Below, piece after piece: positions 24,641 to 35,181 of a stretch of DNA of 64,000 nucleotides (positions are counted from its first letter, which is position 1; each line of letters begins with the position of its first letter). Under the pieces are notes generated by a model. The model did not search any database. It saw only the letters and a program-made list of their open reading frames with translations, and was not told where the DNA came from. Position numbers and translations under genes: made by a program. The DNA lies in assembly GCA_026874595.1 (NCBI GenBank), contig CM049309.1, positions 3,014,076-3,078,075 on the forward strand, written 5' to 3'. The stretch comes from Sipunculus nudus. Lineage: Eukaryota; Annelida; Sipuncula; Golfingiida; Sipunculidae.

Positions 24641-26202
24641 GATATCAGAAGATATAACTAAATATATACCAAAATAGATCTTTGACAGGAAGTGGTTTAG
24701 GTATAATACATCGTCATTTTCAATGGCTGTTTCATCGTTTTCAAGTGCGTTTGACTTTGCTGATCCTGAGGTGCTGCTGTGTGTGAAAACAACAGATTAC
24801 TTGCATCAGACACACAGACATACCACATCCTCCATTAATTGGCCCAGTGAGCACCTGGGGCCCAAGAAGGAGGGCCTAGGGATTATTTCTTAGATCTCAA
24901 GCATTTTATGACACCTTGGTGTAAGTGACATTAATCCTGCACTCTAAACATGTTCAGGGCATGCACTTATTTTTTGTTAGAAACTTTGATGAATTGAGAG
25001 TTTTCAAGGGATAGGGTTATTACCCTTGTCACAGTGACACACAACTATATTTAGTAAGCACAGTTGATATAATCTGGGATAGATAATGCCAGGGTCATGG
25101 TGGACTCCCCTACTGTGATAAGCTCATCGAAGTCATCACACTTATGATATACTAGTCACATTTGCAATCCACCGGTCTTTTGTAAAGGGCAGGCTTGGTC
25201 AATTCATCATATACTACATTTTTGTGTGTTCAGGTTTGGGCATGGCTCATTGGTTTCTGTTCTGTATTTTGAAGCAGAAGGTCATTCATGTGACCTCCTC
25301 AGTCAAAATGATAAAATCTTGATATAACCTCAGAGATTAGCTCCAATGCCTCAACAACAGATCTTGACATCTGAGTTAATCCTTGCCCCATGCAAATGTC
25401 ACAAGGTTGTAAATGAAAATATATGTGTTTGTACTACAGATGTTTAATTAACCTGTTACCAGTAATATGACTTGTTGTAAGTGTACAATTAATGGCTTAC
25501 TGTATAATAAGTTACCCGTTTTGTCCAGATGCACTCTAGCTTTTCTTGTTATTCAAATTTGAGAGGGAACACAGCATAGTATTGTGTATCAACCATATAC
25601 TACATGTAAATTTATAAAAGGCATGTTGGGAGTAAAGTCAGCAGAGCTGCCCATTGGTATCTGGTCTGGTGACAGTAAAGAGCTGGCCATCCATGACGGC
25701 ACGTCAGCTAACCCTGTATGTTACTTGCAGAATAAACATTTCAATTACCATGCAATGTCTGTGCTAGCCGTGAAAAACCCAACTCAGTAGGCGTTAAATT
25801 TGGCCTGGTAAGCCTAACTCGAGTCGTGATACAAGTCATATTGAGAAATGCTTCACAGTAGTCTTCCAACATGTTGCATTCATACTGTGGTTAACAGCCC
25901 ATAACTTTAACATAAGGCTACAAATGATGAATTAACACAAAAGAATAAATGTGAACTCACAACCTAAACTGAAACTCTGTCTCTATGCTAACAAGTCATT
26001 TCCTGTATCAAGTACAAGTTGCCTGCGCCCAGTAACCCGTGCAAGTCATTATTGGATTCATGTGCAGTCAGTATGTAATGCAACTACTCAGCATGTAATA
26101 ACAGGCATCTAATCAGTATGTAAGCAAAGCAACTACTCAGCATGTAAAAAAAGGCAGGTATTCAGTATGTAAGCAATGCAGCTTTAATAAAGTGCAACTA
26201 AT
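24641..26202. other. No gene seen; contains one member of a dispersed pair
   Basis: 25,796-26,040 is similar to 52,855-53,070, sharing GGTAAGCCTA, GAGTCGTGATACAAG and AGTCATTTCCTGT. From about 26,040 CAGTATGTAA-type short repeats herald the following array. No exon is recognised; the 68-codon frame at 25,584 is unremarkable. Confidence 0.5.
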
Positions 26203-27770
26203 CTGTATGTAAGCAAAGCAATTCCTCAGTATGTTATAAAAGGCAACTAAACATTATCAAGCAACACAAAACAACTACTTAGTATGTAATAAAAGGCAAC
26301 CAATCAGTATGTAAGCAAAGCAATTACTCAGTATGTTATAAAAGGCAACTAAACAATATCAAGCAACACAAAACAACTACTTAGTATGTAATAAAAGGCA
26401 ACCAATCAGTATGTAAGCAAAGCAATTACTCAGTATGTTATAAAAGGCAACTAAACAATATCAAGCAACACAAAACAACTACTTAGTATGTAATAAAAGG
26501 CAACCAATCAGTATGTAAATCAGAGTGAATGGGTGAAGTGAGGCATGGATTAAGTGGCAAGGGGAAATAGAGTGAAGTGTTGCATATTAGCATGGATGTC
26601 TGCAACCAAATTGTGTATGTAGGTTGCGCCACCTACCACAAAATCCAGAAAGCCGTCCAAGTTGTATACATATGCAAAATTTAAGGCATATAAGTCAAAC
26701 CACTTCATGAATATGAGTGATTTTAGCCCGTGGCAGACAAACAGATGGACGCTGTGCAAAAATGGTTGCAGGTGGCGCCACCAGTTTTGTGTATGATAAA
26801 GAGCTATGTGAGAACTATACACATGCAAAACTTTGGCCCAATCGGTCAAACGGTTCCTGAGATATGAGCTTGGATGTCTGCTGCATAAACTAGAATGTAG
26901 GTGGCACCACCTTTCATAAAATCAAGAGAGCTGTTGGGGATGTATAAACCTGCAAAATTTTAGGCAGATAAGTCAAACCACTGCCGAGATATGAGTGATT
27001 TTATCCCAAGGCAGACAAACAGATGGGAGCTGTGCAAAAATGGCTGCAGGTGGCGCCACCAGTTTTGCGTATGATAAAGAGTTATGTGAGATCTATACAC
27101 ATGCAAAATTTTGGCCCAATCTGTCAATTCCAGAGATATGAGCTTGGATGTCTGCAGCGTAAATGTGAATGTAGGTGGCGCCACCTGTCATAAAATCAGA
27201 AAAGCTATCTAGGATGTATACGCATGCCGAATTTCAGGTGAATTAGTCAAACCACTGCAGAGATATGAGTGATTTTAAGCCAAGGCAGACGAACAGATGG
27301 ACACTGTGCAAACATGGTTGCAGGTGGCGCCACCTTTTTTGTGTATGTTATAAAGCTCTCCAAGGGCTACATTTGTGCAAAAAAATTTTCCTGATCGGTC
27401 AAAAGGTTCCCGAGATATGTGGGTTTATGTGTGGAAACAGACGCACAAACGGACGCAGAGTGTAGAGAAAAGGTCAGAAGTCAAAACAAAATCGGGGCGC
27501 AGCAGTTCACATGTGACCCGAACATAATCCTGGGTTTCGTAAAATTCCGCCCAGCGGTTACGGAGGAGTTCTCCGGACACCTACGTGGCGGCGGCGGCAG
27601 CGGCGGCGGTGGGCTGAAAACATAGTATCCGCAAAACTCTGTTTTGGTGAATACAATGAAATAAAAAGCAACTAATCATTATGTTAGCAACAGCTCAGTG
27701 TGTAATAAAAGGCACCTTATCAGTATGTAAGCAAAGCAACTACTCTGTATTTAATAAGAGGCTAGCAGTA
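26203..27770. repeat. 102-bp tandem array with CAGTATGTAA sub-repeats, split by element M
   Basis: Three near-identical 102-bp units start at 26,203, 26,305 and 26,407, and a fourth begins at 26,509. Sub-repeats CAGTATGTAA and TAAAAGGCAAC occur inside. The fourth unit is cut at CAGTATGT (26,516), and array-type sequence (ATAAAAAGCAACTAATC) resumes at 27,660. Confidence 0.85.
26517..27659 (+). mobile_element. Modular GGTGGCGCCACC array element M, copy 2 (insertion)
   Basis: The copy matches element M at 16.1-17.45 kb from AAATCAGAGTG to ATACAATGA. Its palindromes at 26,622, 26,771, 26,900, 27,049, 27,174 and 27,323 show the same 149/129/149/125/149 alternation. The 3' part holds a GGCGGCGGCGGCAGCGGCGG run (27,586-27,607) absent from copy 1, then the hairpin TATCCGCAAAAC-TCT-GTTTTGGTGAATA. 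Flanking array DNA on both sides shows it is an insertion. Any target duplication is at most 1-2 bp and cannot be resolved by eye. Confidence 0.75.
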
Positions 27771-29008
27771 AATATGATAATATGATGCATTAGACTTAAA
27801 AGGAATCCACATTAGCATCACAAAAGTAATGTGAATTCCTTCAAAGCACTAGAAGTTTAGCTGAGTCAGGTCAAACCATAGTGGTTAGTTTGATATTCAA
27901 ATTTTCCTCCCTCTCTCTTTCCCAAGCCAGACACAACTGTTAGATAGGATCAGAGGCTCTTTGTCACAATGAATAAATGTCCATGAAAACCATTCAATGT
28001 ATGGCTGGATTACTCATAGCTGACAGACAACAGACTGTGCTGGCAGGGCTACTGGGTTACCTAACATGTAAACCATATACTACTTTCAATTACTGTGGAT
28101 GCTTTATTTACTGATATATCGAATTGACAGAGGTTTTTATTGCAAACTTAAATAAATAAGATGTCTGGATCAGGACATATAGAGTGTTATTATTAGATTT
28201 TGCTTGAACCACATACCCAATACTACAGAAGAAATTAAGACAGATTACAGAGTAGAGTATATCAGAATCTGAAACAAGAACAATCTATACGATATCTCAG
28301 AGTTGTATATTAAAAGGTATAAAGGTATGAATTTAGGTGCAGGTGTACATGTGGTCTATGAGTGCTCTCTAGTAACAACATGAAATGTTCATCTGTTAAG
28401 AGAAGAACTTTTTTGGTAAAGAACCTGGTCTGTATACATTACATAAAGATATCTGCTGCTGTGGTTGTGATCAAACATTTTATAAGTAAATTGTCAGTCT
28501 TAAGAACTGGCTAGGATGATTTTCTTTAAACTTTGTATGTTTATATTTGGATGAGAAACAGTATTTGATTTTGTTTACCTTATGCAAAATACTTTTAAAG
28601 CAGCCTTGTACACTATTACAAATCTAAAATGTAAGTGCTGAAGAATTTATCCCATCAAACTATGTTTGTTGGATCCTATCTATGGAGACTGCATAATATT
28701 ACTAAAATTCTCAACAAAGAGACTTAAATTGTTCATAGCTGTAGCTTTTGACAGTATTGTGACCCATGCATAGAACTTCCACAGATTTCCACAGGTCCAC
28801 TGATGATGACCATGTGATACAGTCCAAAGCTACAACTACATATAAAGTAAGTCCCTAAGTTCAGAAATTGACTAACACTAATTTATCCCAGACCAAAGTG
28901 ACCAAATCTCTGCTTCCTGAGGAGACACAGAATAAACCTGTTTTTCAAAACAAATAAAATTTCCAACCTATATGGTTTCCATTTTGGCCAAACTGTAATG
29001 TACTACAA
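27771..29008. other. No gene seen
   Basis: AT-rich DNA with no open frame, tandem repeat or element end that I can support. Confidence 0.55.
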
Positions 29009-30575
29009 ACTGACATGGAGACAATGAACAGAGACTCTATAACTGATATGGAGACAATGAACAGAGACCCTATAACTGACATAGAGACAATGAACAAAGA
29101 CCCTATAACTGACATAGAGACAATGAACAGAGACCCTATAACTGACATAAAGACAATGAACAGAGACCCTATAACTGACATAGAGACAATGAACTAAGAC
29201 CCTTTAACTGACATAGAGACAACGAACAGAGACCCTATAACTGACATAGCAACAAGGAACAGAGACCCTATAACTGACATAGCAACAACGAACAGAGACC
29301 CTATAACTGACATAGAGACAATGAACAGAGATCATAACTGACATAGAGACAATGAACAGAGACCCTATAACTGACATAGAGACAATGAACAAAGACCCTA
29401 TAACTGACATAGAGACAATGAACAAAGACCCTATAACTGACATCGCAACAATGAACAGAGACCTATAACTGACATAGAGACAATGAACAGAGATCATAAC
29501 TGATATAGAGACAATGAACAGAGACCCTATAACTGACATAGAGAAAATGAACAAAGACCCTATAACTGACATAGAGACAATGAACAGAGACCCTATAACT
29601 GACATAGAGACAATGAACAAAGACCCTATAACTGACATAGAGACAATGAACAAAGACCCTATAACTGACATCGCAACAATGAACAGAGACCTATAACTGA
29701 CAGAGACAATGAACAGAGATCATAAATGATATAGAGACAATGAACCGAGACCCTATAACTGACAAAGAGACAATGAACAAAGACCCTATAACTGACAGAG
29801 AGACAATGAACAGAGACCCTATAACTGACATAGAGACAATGAACAAAGACCCTATATATAACTGACATAGAGACAATGAACAAAGACCCTATAACTGACT
29901 CAGAGACAATAAATAGAGACCCTATAACTGACATAGAGACAATGAACAAAGACCCTATAACTGACACAGAGACAATGAACAGAGACCCTATAACTGACAT
30001 AGAGACAATGAACAGAGACCCTATAACTGACATAGAGACAATGAACAGAGACCCTATAACTGACATAGAGACAATGAACAAAGACCCTTGGCTGACATAG
30101 AGACAATGAACAGAGACCCTATAACTGACATAGAGACAATGAACAAAGACCCTTTAACTGACATAGAGACAATAAACAGAGACCCTATAACTGACATAGA
30201 GACAATGAACAAAGACCCTTTAACTGACATAGAGACAATGAACTGAGACCCTATAACTGACAAAGAGACAATGAACAAAGACCCTATAACTGACATAGAC
30301 ACAATGAACAGAGACCCTATAACTGACATTGAGACAATGAACAAAGACCCTATAACTGAGATAGAGACAATAAACAGAGACCCTATAACTGACAAAGAGA
30401 CAATGAACAAAGACCCTATAACTGACACAGAGACAATGAACAAAGACCCTATAAATGACATAGAGACAATGAACAAAGACCCTATAACTGACACAGAGAC
30501 AATGAACAAAGACCCTATAACTGAGATAGAGACAATGAACAGAGACCCTTTAACAAACATAGAGACAATGAACAA
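29009..30575. repeat. 33-bp minisatellite (about 47 copies)
   Basis: The unit is close to GACATAGAGACAATGAACAG + AGACCCTATAACT, with a frequent AACAGAGAC/AACAAAGAC alternation. Since 33 is a multiple of three and the unit lacks stops in some frames, long open frames arise on both strands (plus: ETMNRDPITDI repeats; minus: GSLFIVSMSVI repeats). Units shortened by 1-3 bp break those frames repeatedly, which argues against coding. A distinctive CATCGCAACAATG variant at 29,441 recurs at 29,669, marking a ~228-bp seven-unit block duplication. Confidence 0.95.
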
Positions 30576-32640
30576 TCGAGAAAACAATACAGCGTGATAA
30601 TAAATATGAAACATAATAGCTGTGACAGAGTAGTTAACCAGATTTCATTTTCAGTTCAGGTCTACACAGAATGTTATGAACCTGGAATAATCAGTTCAAA
30701 GTTTCTAGGCATTTATGGTCTCTATTCGTTACTGATATCTTATCAATAAAATATAACTCTGACAGTTATGGCTTAATTATACAAAAAGATACAAACTGGC
30801 AGAAAGAAAAGTCAACTCAAGTGTTTCAATTTCATCTGTATAGTACCTTAAACATTAGTGGCTACACAGGTGGAATTTCTTCAAGAGCTAATCTGGAGGA
30901 CTTTATAAACATTTAAACATTTTCAAGGATCCTCTTTAGTGGCAATATCTTGCTTGTGATCATTTTTAGATCTCAAGGATATCAAAACATAGGTTGAAGA
31001 TTTCTATTGGCTGAATCGAGTGAAAGTACAAGATTAAAGTTTTCTTTGATAAATGAGAGAACCAACTAGCTGGCATTTGAAAAAAACTAGGAAAAGGTTA
31101 AAGTGGTTCATTCGTTTAAAATTCAAGGACAATCATGGTTTTGAAGTACAAACATGTAGCCTAAGGTTAAATTCATTACTTTAGGTTGTAGCTTTTTATT
31201 TTTATCTGCTCTTTTGTAGATCATGTGGATGGGAACGACATCCAAATGCCAGATATAAGGCTGTTTTTTATTTTCTTGTAAATGAGCTATATATATATAT
31301 CTATTTTATGTTTTATATATTTTATATTTATTTTAACAGCTCTGAAAGTAAAGAAGAAAAATACAATAACAATATGTTTGGGGTTATCTTTTGTTAGGCT
31401 CAATCCTTTTTTATTTATGAGCCAATTAAATTCCATAATCCAGTTTATTGACTTTTTAGGTCTCCACCTAGAACCCCAAGTGATTTACAATTCACTTGAG
31501 GATAACAGTAACAAAGCCTTATACACTGGGCACTCAATAGGTCAGTGTGCAAGGTGTGACTGTGACAGGGGAAGGATGATGGACAGTTAACTTTGATGCA
31601 GAACTGCAACAGAATTGTATATCTTTCATTATTAGATTCCGTAAAGCACAGATTGAGGCAGCAGCCTTTGACATCCCGAATGATAAGACCATGGTTTATA
31701 CCCATATCCTGACCTTTGTCGCCCACTAACCCAAATGTTGTCTGAGATTTTCATTTTTTTTTTCGTTGATTATTTGACATCTCTTCCTTGGATCAAGAAC
31801 TTTGATTCATCACTGGAGTTCAGAGGAATTCAGTAAATTCTTCTGTGAATAAATGTTATGCAATTGTAATCGCTGCTTCATATACTGCAGCAAATTACGG
31901 TGATCATAATTTATGTTGACCCACAGACATGAATGCTGTCCAGGATTTTCCTGATTTGGCCTAATTATTTGACATCTTTTCATCATGCTTTGATTCATTA
32001 CACAAGGGTCAGTGGAATACAATAAATTCTTTCCCAGATAACATTACACCTTGATGTTTCAATTAATGTGACAATACCTGCAGTCCTGCATAACTGTATA
32101 CATCACATAAACTAATAATATCAAGTAGAAAAGGTCCATAGGACCAAACTCCATGCCAAATGTGAGTGTAAGAAATGTGTACTTTGGCTGATATAACAGC
32201 ATGACCTATCTGACAAATTACCAAAGTAAAATTCATAAAAATCACAAATTCAATCAAGAATATGCATTAACCCAATAAGTTGAGGAGACTCTTTAGACAA
32301 ACTTGTTATTAACAGGTGGATCCTTATGACACTCCTTGAAATATTAAATTACATATGAAACTTTAAAATTCATTAAAAAATTAATTCACAATTCTTCTAT
32401 TTTCATCTGCCAATGATAGCTCCATCTATATCTCCATAACAGGAGATTTTCCTAAACTGACTGAGTAATAGTCGCAAGGGAGAGATTTGCACCTGATATT
32501 TATTTTGGACAGTGACAACATTTACAATGTAATATGCAACACAGCCTATTTCGTATTTTTGCTCAGTTGTAGACAATGGGGGAGGCTTGCAATCATCATC
32601 TGATGATCATCTCTTGAGGCTCTTTTACGTAATTGGCCGG
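30576..32640. other. No gene seen; one old ~195-bp tandem duplication
   Basis: 31,735-31,860 and 31,930-32,050 are diverged tandem copies sharing TATTTGACATCT, TTTGATTCAT and AATAAATTCTT at an offset of about 195 bp. The open frame 31,282-31,590 overlaps low-complexity AT DNA and has no family resemblance I can name. Confidence 0.45.
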
Positions 32641-33540
32641 TCGAGTGCGTACCCTCAGTATGTAGATGACACTAGAGTTGTACATCACTTTCAAGATCTG
32701 TGATATTGATATACTGCACTCAGTCTCCAGGAGACCCCTGTAACATCATTATAGAACTGAATGGCACAATGTACATTAACTTAAAATGGATGGAGGTCAT
32801 AAGACCAAGATTTTGGTCATTTAATCAAAACAGTTGGACAACAAGATAACATATCCATCTCTCTTCTCTGGCAGTCATACCATCATCAACCCATATCTAC
32901 TGCCAGGAGTGATAATATATCCATCTCTCTTCTCTGGCAGTCATACCATCATCAACCCATATCTACTGCCAAGAGTGTAGGAACCTTGATGGATTCTTTT
33001 GTCTCGATGGAGGCTCATATTTTGTTAATGTGTAAGAGAGCCTTCTTCCCTTTTAAGAACATCTAGTTAACCGAGGTGGTTCCTTTATAAAAAGTCATTG
33101 AGCGTGTGTAGTCCCTGCATTTATAACCATTATACTAGACTACAGTCATTATTTTCTGTGTGGTCTGCCATCATGCAAATAAGCAGACTTCAGTCCATCA
33201 GGATACAGCAGCCAGAACCATCTCAACTACTGCATGACGAGACAGCATTACTCCTGTCTTGATTTCTCTACACTGGCTGCCAGTGCAGGGACATAAATTA
33301 TTAAGTTTAAGACTAGTTTTGGTTTGTAAGGCTGCATTTTAACACCACAGGATCAAGTTACTTTAAGGGAATATTACATAAATTAGCCTTATGAATTATC
33401 TAGGATGCCTAGATCTAGTGATCAGGACTTGTCCATCAACAACCTCCTCTCTGATGCAAGCAGCATATTAGCATCAGAGCGCCTTTACATTTTAAACTGA
33501 GGATAGCACAGTAAGGCTCTATGAAGACACATATATTTTT
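32641..33540 (+). pseudogene. Decayed CR1/L2-like LINE: end of RT and C-terminal region
   Basis: The plus strand, read across several frames, shows in the right order the pieces of a CR1/L2-type (Jockey-superclade) reverse transcriptase. Q-YVDD-TRVVHHF at 32,656-32,688 is catalytic motif C. LKMDGG-HKTKILVI follows at ~32,782-32,820, then LMDSFVSMEAHIL-MCKRAFF at about 33,000, and ILDYSHYF-CGLPSC-ISRLQS at ~33,130-33,200. A TLAA-type remnant of the C-terminal LHWLPV region lies near 33,275. Stops (TGA at 32,689; TAA and TAG later) and frame changes are many. A 66-bp tandem duplication (32,851-32,982) is a later change. It cannot be functional. Confidence 0.75.
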
Positions 33541-33745
33541 TTTTTAATGCCTCAAGGCATACAAGACGTTGACACTTAACATAAGCCAGACCAATCTTAG
33601 GCTTTTTCAAAAGGATTTATACAACTGTCCATAAGCCGACAGACAAAGGGCAAAGACTACAACTCAGCTTACATAAAGTGAGTTGAGCTGAAAATTAAAT
33701 GAGATGGGCACCAATGATTTTAACTCAGAATCTGCACTATATATA

Positions 33746-34966
33746 CAGTAGAGCGCAGTTTTTCCAAAAGCGTTGGGGGACAAGCTTTTTGTTCGTAAAT
33801 ACATACATTCAGAAATGTTAACTAGCGGCAAGTTCGTATGACAGTAAATGATTAACTTAATGCCATATTGCCCATGGATACCTTTCGATCTTCGTAATTT
33901 AAAACCAGGACATATAAAAGATATTGGATTTATTGCTGAGCAAAATTGGCAGAGATCTGTCTAACCTGCTTTTAGAATACGTGCGTGCCTTTTTTACATC
34001 AAATTCACAGGAGGGAAGGGTAAAATGAAATCGCCGTTGGTGAAGCTCTGTTGGTTTCTTAAACAGCCAACAGGTGAGGCTAATGCAAAACGAATGTAAG
34101 GCAATGGAATATAAAATGTTCTGAATGAGTCACCATGTGTTTACGTTTTGTTTCAGGATTATCAGGCAACTTGCATTTGACATGTTTCTCTCTGCTATTT
34201 TTTATATTGCTAACAGTGGACCAGCCAATGTTTAAATCCCTTGTGATGATTGCAGGCCTGTCACCACGGTTGAGCCGCATAAGGATTGTCAGCTTGTCAT
34301 CAAAGCATAAAGCCATCCGTTTTCTCTTCCTTGACTCATATATCTCTGGTAAGTGACAGCAAGACGATCATGTTTGAGTTGTGTTTTCTGGACAGTAAAA
34401 GTATAATGATGAATAAGTTGAATCACAGCGAGTTTAAGTAGATGACAAAATTGCTATTGGGATTGAACTGCTCATTTGTATGGCCAGGCCTGCATGCTAT
34501 GGCCTCACACCTAAACCTGCTCGAGCACAAGCATTAAATGAATGATACCTCACCAATGCTGATGTGAGTAAACTGCTAAGTTATTTGACCTGACATCGTA
34601 TCCCGACCCGACAAACAATGCTTGCTTGAGTACAAACAAGATGTGATTGAAAACACACAAGTGCCCTTAGAAATACTGCTCAGTTGCTTGCTAGGGGTAC
34701 AAGGAGCTGAGCATTTTGGGGCTAGCTGTAGTTTTCACACCTTTGCCCCGGCAAAAACATCAGCCAAGAACTAATAAATAAGGGTCACCACTGGGCTTAA
34801 ACACATGACTGCAGGCCTTGGGACTCGTAATTACAAACATTCATTTTAGGTATTTACAAACTTGATATAAATTTCTGAAATACCAATAAATTTTCGGTTC
34901 CCCATTTAAATTTTCGAAAAAACAAATTTTCAGAAATTCGGCATTCGGAAATACGGTGCTCTACTG
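33746..34966. mobile_element. Pogo/Tigger-like DNA transposon (1,221 bp) with transposase fragment
   Basis: It starts CAGTAGAGCGCAGTTTTTCC and ends with the inverse of CAGTAGAGCACCGTATTTCC, with three mismatches in 20. TA lies on each side (33,744-33,745 and 34,967-34,968). The minus strand encodes a pogo-type helix-turn-helix (separate entry). At 1.2 kb it is much shorter than autonomous Tiggers (2-3 kb), so it is an internally deleted copy. Confidence 0.85.
34080..34355 (-). pseudogene. Pogo/Tigger transposase N-terminal fragment (CENP-B/psq-type HTH)
   Basis: From a lysine/arginine-rich start (SRKRKRMALCF, before and at the ATG at 34,316) the frame reads DDKLTILMRLNRGDR, then ITRDLNIGWSTVSNIK. 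This is the pattern of the psq/CENP-B N-terminal helix-turn-helix of pogo transposases, which binds the terminal inverted repeats. Only ~75-90 residues remain before a stop, against ~450-600 in complete enzymes. The second DNA-binding (CENP-B) domain and the DDE nuclease are missing. It lies inside the TA-flanked element at 33,746-34,966, which supports the assignment. It is not expected to be active as a transposase. Confidence 0.8.
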
Positions 34967-35000
34967 TATATATATGTATATATATATATATAAATATATG
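34967..35000. repeat. TA-rich microsatellite
   Basis: TATATATATG and (TA)n-type sequence lies directly after the pogo-like element; its target TA belongs to this tract. Confidence 0.8.
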
Positions 35001-35181
35001 TCATCTGTAGGTGGGCTCAAATAATCATCCATAGCTAGAAGGCATGGCTAGCTTTCCATATAAGATTATCAATCATACTGATGTTTTTTAGGCTCTCTAT
35101 AAAATATGTTTACGAACCTTACCTAGAAGCCAAATAAGTTAACCCAAAACAGAAGACATATACCATTGCCTCTATAATAAA

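Noticed and set aside
29009-30597. Long ORFs on both strands as repeat-protein genes
   Set aside because: They follow from a stop-free 33-bp unit, frames break at shortened units, and no start, splice or flanking coding context is present.
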